Assembly: GCA_022497145.1 (NCBI GenBank)
Contig: MU385862.1
Coordinates: 1 to 64,000, forward strand
Source of the DNA: Rostrohypoxylon terebratum
Taxonomy: Eukaryota; Ascomycota; Sordariomycetes; Xylariales; Hypoxylaceae
Direction of reading: 5' to 3'
DNA length: 64,000 bases
The notes beneath the pieces were generated by a model that saw only the letters and a program-made list of their open reading frames with translations, made no database searches and was not told where the DNA came from. A program made the position numbers and the translations under genes. This document shows positions 34,774 to 46,200 of the stretch, in pieces. Position 1 is the stretch's first letter. Each line of letters begins with the position of its first letter.

Positions 34774-35505
34774 TCAAACCCACGACCGGACATCGTCGGT
34801 CTCTTCATACTTCTTGAGCCATCCCTGGGGTACAGCGGCATTTCGTAAGAGAGCGATTGTCTCCTCACTTACGTCAGACCATCCCTCGTCCTCGGGTACA
34901 TCACCGATACCTCGAATATCAAAGCGATACCCGGCCCAATCATTCGTCCCGCGTTGAATTCCGTTAAATGTAAGGTTATAGGACCACTGCGCTCGGACTC
35001 CGAGAGCTTGTCCTAGGCAGTACGTATGTGTGCCTTCGGGCTTGCATTCTGCGAGCTTCGAGTCGAGAACGTACTGTTTCTTCGACAAGTTTCGCAGAAC
35101 TCCAGGCTGCTTTGAACCGGTGTGCTGTTTGAACGTGCGCCACAGACGTATGAGGAGCTGCGTGTCAGCACACTCCCCATAGATCTCTTCTAGCAACAGT
35201 GGCTTTGGCATTCTCTTTTCGACGTTATACAAGGGGTTCGAATTTATGAAATAAGGAATATCTTCTTCTGAATCGGTATCTGTCCTGCAGCCTACGCAAC
35301 TCTCAGGAACTCCCATGGCACGAGAAGAGATTAAAACAAGGTGGTCTCCAGCCCATGGCGCTAGTATCTTTCTAATCGACTCTTTCGCCTGAGGGAGAAG
35401 ACGCCTCCAAAGGTAGGAACAAGTGAGGGCTACGCTAATAATGTCGACTGGGCTGGATAGCTCGGTGATAATATCATCGAAAGTTTCTTGAGGAAGAGTA
35501 ACCAT
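34774..35505 (-). CDS. F-box-like protein
   Basis: A single 243-residue frame. Residues 1-38 (LPQETFDDIITELSSPVDII, then VALTCSYLWRRLLP) have the LP-x6-I-x4-P-D pattern and trailing L-x-x-C/S of a fungal F-box, which binds Skp1 in an SCF ubiquitin ligase. A CVGC motif and an acidic stretch follow (about 70-85). The remainder shows no leucine-rich or WD repeat that I can recognise, so the substrate-binding part is unknown. Transcribed divergently from the decayed reductase. Confidence is limited by the short, degenerate F-box. Confidence 0.72.
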   Translation of the reverse strand: MVTLPQETFDDIITELSSPVDIISVALTCSYLWRRLLPQAKESIRKILAPWAGDHLVLISSRAMGVPESCVGCRTDTDSEEDIPYFINSNPLYNVEKRMPKPLLLEEIYGECADTQLLIRLWRTFKQHTGSKQPGVLRNLSKKQYVLDSKLAECKPEGTHTYCLGQALGVRAQWSYNLTFNGIQRGTNDWAGYRFDIRGIGDVPEDEGWSDVSEETIALLRNAAVPQGWLKKYEETDDVRSWV

Positions 35506-36291
35506 ATAACTAGATGAACTATATCTTCTGTTAGCTAACCGTCGCTTGATTAGTCTCCACGTTTAACTTTACCTACTTATGTTTTCGTGTTCTATTGAGC
35601 TCAGATTCCGATGATAATTGGTATTTGAAGTTAGGGACGGTTAAGGAAGGTATAACTTGATGTATCTCTCCAAATACCCACTGTGACCTTTCAACGTTGA
35701 CAAGTTTCCAGCGTTGAATAGTGTGGCCGGAGTTCATGTTGCCAGGTGAAGTGCCAGCGTGTGCTAAGGAACAAAGGTTGGTTTAGGCTAGGTAGAGGGT
35801 TCTCACCCAACAACACTATTAGAGATTTGAGAATTTCGTTAGCCTGTTTTGCTTGTTCAAAGGGATGACGATATCCGCCCAACGGCTCACTATAACCGTT
35901 ATACACATACCTAGCCTAGCTATCTGCTAGGAAATGAGTGCATTGCATATCATACCGCCCGTTTATGAGTCATGAAGAACCACAGTATGAAGCCTCGGTT
36001 GTCCGGGTGTCTCAAATTGTAGGTTGGAAATATGAATGTGGCTTGATGGCTTTGTAAGACATGGATGAATGGATGGATGATCGAGGCGTCAGCCAGAATG
36101 ACGAAAGAAAACCAGGCATACTGGCGGTCCTACTCGTCACGCACCTCTGATTGAAGCATCTGAGGCTTGCTCACTATCCGCATTTAAAACGAGCTTGTTC
36201 TCTGGATCAAAGGACGAGGAACTCAACACCAAAACCATCCCCGTATATACCACCAATTATTTCAATTCTGTTTTACAGATTCTTCAGAATA
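35506..36291. other. Divergent spacer, no gene seen
   Basis: 786 bases between the F-box-like gene and the reductase pseudogene. The pseudogene's frame is open upstream to 36151 but without convincing homology, so I treat it as former leader. Confidence 0.45.
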
Positions 36292-39200
36292 ATGACTTCT
36301 ATACTTGGCGAGCGGCTGCTACCATCCGTCGTAGACGAGATTGCGCAATCCGATCCTCACCGGGTTCTATATTCAGTGGCACGAACTAAGAACCTGGAAG
36401 ATGGTTTCGAGGACATCGATGCGAAGTCGTTCGCTGGAGCTGTTGATCGTTTCTCGTGGCACATCGTCGAGCGTTTAGGGAGAGGCGAAGACTTCCCAAC
36501 GCTCACCTACATAGGCCCGCAAAATCTTCTGTATGCTATATCCGTTCTTGCCTGTATTAAGACCGGGTATAAGCTCCTCCTGATCTCAACTCGCAACACC
36601 CTTGAAGCGAATTTGTCCTTGTTCGAGGAGACGGAATGCGGAACGCTCATATCCCCAACCGATTTCCCCTTGCCAATCGTCAAGCAGATCTTGAAAGCAA
36701 GATCAATGCATCACCTGGAGGTGCTCGGTGCCGATTACTGGTTTCATGAAAAGCCCGGAGAAAAACCATTTCCATATACAAGAACATTTGCAGAAGCTAA
36801 AACTGAGCCATTCGCTGTCTGCCACACGTTGGGGTCGACGGGCTTACCAAAACCTGTAATACAAACGCATGCCACTATTTCACCTTTTGATGCCTCCGCG
36901 GCCTTACCATCATTGGGCTACCAACCAACATTTCCAAGCATATGTGAAGGGAAGAGGACATACGTGGCATTCCCCTTCTTTCATGCCGCGGGAATCTTGC
37001 TGGCTCTCCCAGGTGCTATATTCGTGGGCTATACCATAGTCATAGGGCCTTACCCACCCTCTGCTGATGTTGTCAACAGATTGCTCCTCTATGGCAATGT
37101 AAAACATCTATTTCTCCCCCCCCTCAGTCGTGGTTGACATGGCCAATGACTCTGAGTGTCTACAGAACCTAGGTAGAGCGGAAATGGTGCATTATGGTGG
37201 GGGACCTTTACCCAAGGGAGCGGCCGAGCTCATCAATACGGAGACTAGACTAAACGTATGTTACGGTTCAACCGAGTGTGGCATGTTACCTACGGGAATT
37301 GGCGATCCAGAAAATTTAAATTATATCAAAACCAGCCCGGCAACAGGGTGTGAATTTCGCCATTTTTCTGGCGACTTACACGAGCTGTTCATCGTACGAA
37401 ACCCTGCACTTGAAAAGTACCAAGGGGTCTTCGGCACTTTCCCCGGATTGAACGAGTGGTCTATGAAGGACATCTTCTTGAAACACCCAACTAAAGAGGA
37501 TCTCTGGCTGTACAAGGGACGAGTGGACGACACCATCGTCTTTTCTACTGGAGAAAAGTTGAATCCCCTCGATGCAGAGAATGTCATTGAATAAAACAAC
37601 TTGGTGAAAGGAGTCCTTGTAGCTGGCTTCGGGCGTTTCCAACCAAGTCTTCTTGTCGAGGTGATTGAACCCCCCACAAGCGATGCTCAAAAAGAGGAGC
37701 TTTTGGCGGCTCTATGGCCGTCGGTCCAAGCTGCCAACGAAGAAATTCCTTCGCACGGACGTATTCATCGCAACATGATTGCATTCACATCCCCAGACAA
37801 GCCTATGCTCAGAGCAGGCAAAGGAACCGTACAGCGGAAACTAACAATTGATATGTACGCATCAGAACTCGATGCGTTTTACCAAAAGAACGGGTTGCTT
37901 GATGAGCCTAAAAATATCATTACGAGTAACGAAGGAAGCATAGAGGATGTCGTCAGGAATATCATCGCCGGGTCTACAAATATCAGCCTTGACTCTCTTT
38001 CCCTTAGTGCTGATCTCTTTGAGGTAGGGCTTGATTCCTTACAAGCGATAGTCATAACCAGGGAGCTCAATAAATATCTTTCCCTCCGTGGAAAAGCACT
38101 ATCCATAGATACCAAGACTGTATACACCAATCCTAGCATATTGGCTCTCACGGCTGTCATTTCGGCCCTCGTCGGAGGAAGAGCAATTACATCTCATGGA
38201 GAAACCGATATACAGAAGATGCAGAAACTCTACGAGCTTCACACAGAGAATATGCCAGTTTCTGGCAGGAAAGCACACCCGAAGCCTTCCAATGGTCTCG
38301 TCTTCTTGGTTACCGGCACTACCGGCTCCATTGGCTCGTATCTACTTGATTCATTGCATAAGACTGCCCGTATACGTCGGATCTACTGCCTCAATCGTGG
38401 ACCAGACAGTCTAAAACATCAGCAGAAGTCCCAATCAACCAAAGGCCTCCAGTCACTTCCGCATACCGTTCAGTGCTTGGATGCAGACTGGTCCAAACCA
38501 TATCTAGGACTCTCAATTCCTCGTTATAAGGAGCTTCTAGACCAAGTCACTCACATTGTGCATAATGCATGGCAGGTCGACTTCAACCTTTCGATTGACT
38601 CTTTTGCCAATCAGGTCAGCGGTGTCCGGCGATTAGTTGATTTCTCATCACATTCCCACTTTGGCGCGCAGCTTTTCTTCGTTTCTAGCATCAGTGCTGC
38701 CGCTGGACGGACGGGAGTTATCGGCGAACGGATTTTTGAAGATTGGCAAACTTCTCTCAAGACAGGGTATGGTGAATCCAAATTTGTCTCCGAGCGCTTG
38801 CTCGACGCAGTGGCTAAAGAATCCGATATCCCCGTGGTCGTCTGCCGCGTCGGTCAGGTGGCGGGTCCGATCTCAGCATGTGGGATGTGGCCGAAACATG
38901 AATGGCTGCCGAGCTTGATCGCAAGTTCCAAATACCTAGGAAAGCTTCCATCCTCCATAGGTAGCTTATCGACTGTGGATTGGATTCCTGTAGACATACT
39001 TGCCAATACCATCGTTGAGCTCGTGATCCATTCTCCAGAAACCTCCCAAACCGGTGCTACCGTGTATCACGCAGTGAATCCGCAGCCCACTAGTTGGGGG
39101 ACGTTGGTGAATACTGTCGCCCAACACCTCGGTTTAGATACTGTCTCGTGGGATGAGTGGATTGTAGCACTGCGCAAGAGCGGATCTAACATAGAAGACG

Positions 39201-39376
39201 TGGCTCAGAATCCCGCCATCAAAATATTGGACTTTTTCGATAGCCTGTCTAACAAGGGCTACGAACCATTACATTTCGATACGCGTGAGACAGTTCGCGT
39301 CTCTCAGACATTAGCAAACCTAGGCCCAGTTCACGAGGGGTGGATAGAGATATGGATGAGACAGTGGTCGTTCTAA
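36292..39376 (+). pseudogene. NRPS-like adenylate-forming reductase (A-T-R), broken by a frameshift and a stop
   Basis: The sequence would encode about 1027 residues without introns: adenylation domain (HTLGSTGLPKP, PFFHAAG, YGSTECG, YKGRVDDTIVFSTGEK), carrier (LFEVGLDSLQ) and reductase (VTGTTGSIGSY, YGESK). Two lesions are visible. At 37116-37123 a run of eight C shifts the frame by one (FLPP, then out of frame; family continuity needs seven), and at 37592-37594 an in-frame TAA falls where the intact paralogue in this window has an acidic residue. The nucleotide-binding loop also has Leu for the usual Ser (HTLGSTG). Everything after the second lesion is open for 591 codons, so decay looks recent. 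A homopolymer sequencing error could explain the first lesion but not the second. No intron signals bridge either. Confidence 0.85.
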
Positions 39377-40044
39377 ATGGTGAGACTGGTCGGACATTGT
39401 CGGATATTGTGTAGTAGGAGTATGAGTTTATATAAGCAGACAACAATCATCGAAATAAAAAGGATTATGTAAAAGGTGCACTGCTGACTTAGCAAGATAA
39501 TTTCACTTATGTCATCAAATCAAACCTTGTCATTGGCTAGAATGATTTGATTTTGTAAGCATTTCATTTTGGCTTGGACCACCTGCAGTAGGAGCGATTG
39601 ACATGGGGACCATGAAAAGAAAACTTACCCATTATATAAGCCGGGTTTTTTCAAAGGTCCACATAGATCAAAGATGCACCCAATCAAACGCATCCACAAC
39701 GACCGGAGGTCGGGTGGTGCACCCCCCGGCAAGGTAACCTCCAGGGCTAACATCCCCTCGTAAACTTAAAAATATCTGGTTTCAATGCTTCAATTGAAAT
39801 GGCGGGTTGCGCAGATTCGGTATTATTATCCACCCTCTAGCGCCCGAGCTCCACTAAGTACTGTACCTAGAAGGCCTAAGTCTTAAGTAGACCATGTCCA
39901 ACAGGGCAGTGGAATCCATCCAGCATCTTTTGTTTCAAACAACAGAATCCTTTCCAACTTTTTAACCTCAACAACCACGAATGCATTAATTCTCATCAAC
40001 ACGCAATTGACCTTGGAATTGGCTGACTAGGGCAATTTCTAAGT
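39377..40044. other. Intergenic, no gene seen
   Basis: 668 bases holding the 3' flank of the pseudogene and the leader of HET-3. No coding frame supported. Confidence 0.5.
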
Positions 40045-42060
40045 ATGTCCGATGAGTATGGAGTCGTCAAAGACACCTCTTTGCCCCTCAGCCAAATCCG
40101 GGATCGAAACGCATCTTCCATTATCTCTTCTGTGCTAAATATACAAAAACAAGCCGTCACCAGGGAGAATTGGCTTAAGTCGCTCGAGTGCCTCTACCTA
40201 GTTGAGAACAACGAGGAGCCGAGCGGAAAGCGGAGGCGCGTGGCTGATGGCAGTGTCACTACTCGCGGATCAAAGCTGCTGGGAAGGCGGTATCTCAATC
40301 CCGTGTCAAATGCTGCCGCGGAAAGAGATTATATCGCTGTCTCATACACCTGGGACCCCTCAAAGGAAGAGAAAGAAGCTGGAGATGGATGCGCTGGGAA
40401 ATACCTTGTCGAACCACGTAGAGCTGGCGAGACTGCTCTGCCAAGCGATGTGAGGGACGTAGTATGGAGGAGAGTGCTCAACTACGCCAATCATGTGGAC
40501 TGCGAAAATATCTGGATAGATCGCGAATGTATCGATCAACGAAACGAGGCAGCGCAAGAGGAGGCGATCCAAAGCATGCATCTAGTGTATAGCCTCAGCC
40601 ACTGTCCGATTGCCCTCCTTACATGTACAATTGAAACCGAGGAAGAACTCGACTTGCTTGCGAATCTAATAGATGGAGAGATCGACTCCGAAGATGAGGA
40701 AGCTGTGCTAACCCTTCTAAACAAGATCACATCCAACTACTGGTGGACAAGGGCCTGGCCATTTCAAGAAGACTATCGAGCTTCTATCCGTATGAACCTT
40801 CTCATCCCTCATCGTCGTGATCTAGAAGGGCGCAAGCTGGGTGCGATAGATGACCGTGGGCAACCTCTTCTAGGCGAGGTCGAAGGCGAAATCGTGATTA
40901 AATCTGCTGACTTCAGGACGCGGGCTACAGAATTCTGCCTTGCCTATCGGAAGAGGTCAAAAGACAAGGAAATTTGTGACAAGATACTTAGGACGGCTCC
41001 TAAATACAACGTTCTACTCGAAGAAGAGTCAGACACACCTGGTTTCGGGTCAATATCGCGCTCTATGTCCCCGTCAATTCTCTCCGATATAGTCTCGCGT
41101 GACATCGGAAAAGAATCCGACCGCCTCGCCATAATGGCAAATTGCTGTGGTTATGGCACCCGTCTTGATACAAATTTTCTCAACAACGATAAGAGCAGTT
41201 TGAGCCTATCGATACTGGCCCTATACCTTTTGAATGGCGAGATAATCGAAAACGACCCGAATAAACCAGGTCAAGGAACGCTCGATGATAACATCCACGA
41301 ATATCTATCCAAGCAATCGCTCAGCAGCTTTCGGCCTCCGGTCGATGAACGTCTCACTTTTATCAAGAATTGTCGCTTCATCGACCCAAAATTGACTTTG
41401 GATGGCACAGAAACAACTGGCCACCTCTGGAAATTGGGCCAGGTAATACGCCGTAGGCCCATGAAGCTGGAAAAGTACGTCACCTTGCCACCTCTTGAGC
41501 GATTTGCAACCGACCTTGAGTACAGAACGTATGGGAAATCTTACTCGGAGATGGCAGTGGGTCTTATGAGTTGGCTGCGCAGTCCTGTCTCCCCATATCG
41601 CAACAAGAAGCCCAGCCGACGTTGGGAATGGCACATACTGATGACCGACTACATCGAGGAAGCTCTCTTGGAAGGCAAGACCCTTCGGTTGGGATGTCTT
41701 GTTCATCCTAAGCATGGAGCAAAAGACGTCCCTTACACCGCGATCTTCGTGGGTGATGGTAATGATGACTGGGAAGATGAGACTGCGGAAGCTTACGCTT
41801 TCACGTCTTTGCGGCCCGTCAAGCACAAGTCTATGGTGGGCATAGAGAGGCATGTGTCGCTGGAAGTAGAGGTTAAGTGGCCGAAAGAGGATGCCCCCGA
41901 GATCTCATCTTCCGCGCTTCCGAAGCTCTACACTAAGCGTTGGTTAAACGGACTTTGCCTTGACGAGCTCAACATTTTCGAAGAGCCTCCAACGCAGCCC
42001 GTCTTGTTTCCCTGGCCTCGCACTCTAACGGAGAAGACATCTAAAGCTACGACAGATTAA
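40045..42060 (+). CDS. HET-like protein, divergent (HET-3 of three)
   Basis: Intronless, 671 residues from ATG at 40045. The HET-like blocks are YIAVSYTWDPS, NIWIDRECIDQ, AIQSMHLVYSLSHCPIALL and YWWTRAWPFQEDY. Compared with HET-2 (YVWG, WIDALCINQ, RVWIIQEA) the order and spacing are kept, but the motifs drift: CIDQ for CINQ, and WPFQED for WIIQE. The C-terminal half (to LPKLYTKRWLNGL) is not recognisable to me. It probably also acts in self/non-self recognition or a related stress response, by family analogy. Convergent with the Rim15 gene. Confidence 0.8.
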   Translation: MSDEYGVVKDTSLPLSQIRDRNASSIISSVLNIQKQAVTRENWLKSLECLYLVENNEEPSGKRRRVADGSVTTRGSKLLGRRYLNPVSNAAAERDYIAVSYTWDPSKEEKEAGDGCAGKYLVEPRRAGETALPSDVRDVVWRRVLNYANHVDCENIWIDRECIDQRNEAAQEEAIQSMHLVYSLSHCPIALLTCTIETEEELDLLANLIDGEIDSEDEEAVLTLLNKITSNYWWTRAWPFQEDYRASIRMNLLIPHRRDLEGRKLGAIDDRGQPLLGEVEGEIVIKSADFRTRATEFCLAYRKRSKDKEICDKILRTAPKYNVLLEEESDTPGFGSISRSMSPSILSDIVSRDIGKESDRLAIMANCCGYGTRLDTNFLNNDKSSLSLSILALYLLNGEIIENDPNKPGQGTLDDNIHEYLSKQSLSSFRPPVDERLTFIKNCRFIDPKLTLDGTETTGHLWKLGQVIRRRPMKLEKYVTLPPLERFATDLEYRTYGKSYSEMAVGLMSWLRSPVSPYRNKKPSRRWEWHILMTDYIEEALLEGKTLRLGCLVHPKHGAKDVPYTAIFVGDGNDDWEDETAEAYAFTSLRPVKHKSMVGIERHVSLEVEVKWPKEDAPEISSSALPKLYTKRWLNGLCLDELNIFEEPPTQPVLFPWPRTLTEKTSKATTD

Positions 42061-43288
42061 AGGCATATTACGAAGAGATGAATGTGGAATGAGAGAAACG
42101 TCTAGGTAGTGGTAATCTGGGGGCTAGTGGAATACGAAGAAACGCGAATGAATCATCGGCACCGGTGTTCTCGGCGAACGTTGCGTTATTTATTGTGTGT
42201 ATATATAGGTCTTATAGGGAAATCTATAGAATATAAAACACATTACGAAATGAATATATAAAAATTAGAAAGGCTAATCTCAAGATACCGACCGAACATA
42301 TACCCTAGCTGTTCCTGCAGTACGTGCTATTTGTTTACGTAATCGAGATAGAGGATGGACTACCTACCAACATTGCTGGTGTATTACATAATGAAAAGTG
42401 ATTACATAAGAAGATTACTTTTACTTATGTAATCAGCTTACGTATGCCACACCTATACACAAATAACTTTGAGAACGACTCCAAGAATTATCACCGTTAT
42501 TTGCTCTAGTTGTACAGCTTCGTATTATTATATGGGCCCTGGTGTGCCGACACCTATTCCAATTCCTAAGATTCCATCCCTTTCATACAACGCATACACG
42601 TAAGACATATCACACATATATAAACACGCATCTTATCAGTCATAAAAAATCCAATCTACGAATTTTGTTTTATATTCGTCCATCTCGTCATTTTAATCTG
42701 CAAGGAAAAGGTATAGACAGCTACCTATTCGGAATGTCTGGCTGGTACCTAGCACACTCTTGCGAATAAACTCCGTAAAATCGTAACAAACAAAAGCCAC
42801 ATCAAAAAAGAAAAAAAAATCCAGGTCCAAATTCTTCAGGTTTAACCATGGACTCCCCTTCTCGCAACGTACTGATACATGATTTAAAGCGTTGCCCGGT
42901 CAGGCGGGTGGGGAGGTTCAAGGGAAAACTAAAGGAATGGGAGTTTTGACGTTGTGATTGACCGGACCGACCACCGCTGCTGCTGACCTATCGTGGACGC
43001 GCGAGTAGTGAACGCTGCAATGCAACGCATACGAGAGAACCCAAACTGTTGTAAATGCGACGACTAATCCACCCTGCTTCTTTCTGGGGCATCTTTAGCC
43101 ACTAACGAGTCCCATTCCTTTGAGAAATACCAAACTCCGTTGCTATCAGTTCTCCGACAAAAGAAATAGAATGCATACACGGCACGCCAATCCGTAAAAC
43201 GCCAGGCTGTGGATAACACTTATAAGAAAGACAGTAAGGTATTCGAAACGTTGGGCCGTTTCTCATATGTGCGTGTTGAGACAGCGCT
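42061..43288. other. Convergent spacer at the accessory/core boundary
   Basis: 1.2 kb of AT-rich 3' flank between HET-3 and Rim15; includes the 42399-42435 hairpin. No coding frame supported. Confidence 0.5.
42399..42435. repeat. Perfect 12-bp inverted repeat
   Basis: TGATTACATAAG at 42399-42410 and its exact reverse complement at 42424-42435, 13 bases apart. This could be a hairpin in a 3' transcript end or a small element remnant. GATTACATAA-like sequences also occur nearby (42382-42392). Confidence 0.7.
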
Positions 43289-46200
43289 TCAATTTTGATG
43301 TATCCGGAGTGAGGTTTCGGTAGATTTGATGGGCGGCCGTGGTGTTGGCTCTTCTACTGTATCCTCATCTTGCTCAGTAACTGCAGATTTTGGTGTCTTA
43401 TCCAAGCCTTCCTCGCTAGTAGTCGGACCAAATGTTGGAGAAACTTCTGGTGGTGTTTGCAAAGAGTTCTTGAGCGGCGACCTAACGCCCGAAAGCGGCG
43501 AAACATCCGCTTCTCTCGAGGGAGTCACTACCTGGGTGATAGGTTCTGGTGTGCTATCAGACGAAATAGCAAGACTGTCGTGACTGTTTGCTCGCATCAT
43601 TTCAATACCAAGTTTTGAACTAGGAGGTAGCTGTTTACCACGGAAGCCACGATCTCGATGCGTGCCAAGCTCATCATCTTCATCATCCGCAGAGTCGTTG
43701 CCTTCAACGCGCCGCTTTTCGAGGTGTTCACGCCTCGAACGTAGTTTCTCTAAAGATCGTTGGGGAACTGGCATCCTAGGTTGCTCTATTTGAGCTGGGG
43801 CCGACTGCTGTGAAATGAGAGGGATGGGTATCTTCGAGGCTCCCCCAGTACCCGTGACGGCCTCTTCATTGCTAATGCCCAGACCTGATTCCTCACCCCA
43901 CTCGCCAGTAGCCTTGCGACTTACTACCACCGGTATCTCATCGGTGGTTGCGGATTCAGAGTCGCCAAAAAAGCTAGAACTAATAGAATCTTCCCTACTT
44001 GAGCCTCTGAAACTACTGCTGCCAGGGTGGGCGAACCCAGATGACCCTGACGTAGGGCTATCTCCCAAGCGCGCGATATTCAATTTGGCACTAGAAATGG
44101 TAGAAATGGGGTTCGGGATAGGTAACGTTTGGACTTGGCCTGGTGAAGGCGGCTTCCACTGGCAAAGGTTTGAAAGAACTTCTATCAATTTAGAAGAGCT
44201 TATAGGCTTCTCAATGAGAGAGTCGAAATAGTGAGGAGCTTGGAGTTCCTTCAAATAAGCAGTAATTGCGACGATCGGCGTGTGAGCGTTAACATTCTTC
44301 ATCTCACGAACCATTCGAGCAACGTCAGATCCGCTGATTCCCGGCAACTTGAATTCGGTGAAGATTATGTCAAATTTGATTTCACTCAAGGCGTATCGAA
44401 CCGCATCGGAGCCAGTCGATGCAGAAATGGTGCGACAGCGAAGCTTCTCGAGTAATTTTTCCATGACCATTCGCGAAACTGGGTGATCTTCGCAAATTAA
44501 TACATCTAAAGAACGGAATGATGGACTATCAAGATTAATAGCCGACATTCGGCGGGAGGATTGCCGACGCCGTTGTACCTTAAGAAGAGCATTTGCCCTC
44601 TCGCCTTCGTTATCTGAAGATGAAGGAGACATATCGAAAACTTGGCTTCGGCGATTGCGGTGGTGTGCAAGGAGGTCAGCAGCCACGGGACTGCCTTCTT
44701 GGGAACCTACAGTCAGGGAGCGCGATCGTGTTGAGGATCCGCTAGCCTGTCTTGGGGTGCCTACTGTTTTCTGCGGGGAAAGCGGCAGAGGTGGTGGTGG
44801 CACACCTTTGCCCTTCACAGGAGACACGGCAGCAGCGGCAGCGGCGGCGGCGGCGGCAGAAGAACTTGCTGACTTTTGTAGACTGGGAGTAGTACGCGGT
44901 ACGTCAAAAAAGCTCCCGGGCTGCAAAGAACCGGATCCAGATTGCTGCGATAAACTGGAAGAATTACTCGAGGCTTTTCTACGACCCTCGGCTCCCTGGC
45001 CAGCGTGGAAAGACACCAGAAGTGGCGAAGACGGTTGCGAGGCACGACTTGGGGACGAATTGGCATGACTAGACGTAGATGGCGACGCAGGGCGTTGGGA
45101 TGCCGATGTTTTTGCATTAGACAAGTTGCGTTGAATTGGTATGGCCATGACTGGACTCCCTTCAAGGGCCGGAGATGGAGATGTGGGATTATTCCCTCCT
45201 GGGCTCGTTCCAGATCTACCATGTGCTGCCATAGCTTGGGCTTTCAATTGTTGGATCACATCTTTATTAGCCTTATCAAGAACTGTAAGATTTTTGAAGG
45301 CGAACGTTCCAAAATCATCTGAAGCCACTGGCTCACTAAGCCGCCGGCTCTTGAGATCTCGTATATGGGGAGGTATGTGCAATGGCATTAGACCCCGTTT
45401 GATCTGATTGACTTGAACTTGGGAACGCACACGCGACAGGGCATCGTGTGGGCGATCGGCATAATCCGGTGTTGGGGCAGAAGGAGGAGTTGCCTGGTCC
45501 TCTATCTCTTCCGTAAACGACTGTAAAGTAGCGCCGCGGGCGTCAAAGTATTCCGTATCCTCAGGGTTCTCTGGCTGTGGGACGAATTGAGCGTCATCCT
45601 GTAGAAGTGTATCCCAGTTAATGCCCTCAAACCAAGAGTGATTTCTGATTTCTTCTCCACCAGAAGCGTATTTTGACTCGCGATTAGCACCCAATCTCTG
45701 ACGAGGGTCGATACATAATAACCTATTAATCAGATCTTTCGCCTCTGAGGAAACGTCATCTGGCTCATCGGGCCACATAATCTTTCGGGCGAGTATGTTC
45801 TCAAAAACTTGTTCCGCTTCCGTCGCATGGAAAGGCGGATAACCATATAAAAATTCGAACATAATGCAGCCAACTGACCACCAATCACTAGTTTCATCTT
45901 GTCTTGCACCCTTGATCGTTTCAGGCGCAAGATAATCGGGGGTACCTACGAACCGACGATTGGTATCGTCAGGGTCAAATAGGGCCATGGGAGGAGGCAT
46001 CATGCTCGACTGGGGCGGGGTATTCCTATGTGCTTCGCTATTCTGGCTATTTGTATGCTGAAGCGACGGGAAGTCAGGGGAAGCATTTCCCGCATCGCTC
46101 CCATCGTCATGCGGAGATCGCACACTCGACTGGCTCAGCTGAGGGTCATTCAGAGAAAAGTTTCCCATCATATGTGTTAGCGTTTCGCTTCCACCACTGT

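Noticed and set aside
36151..36291. Upstream extension of the second reductase from 36151
   Set aside because: The extra N-terminal residues look like translated leader, and the ATG at 36292 starts the family-like sequence.
45005..45322. Plus-strand frames inside Rim15
   Set aside because: They are shadows of the minus-strand kinase gene, without domains.
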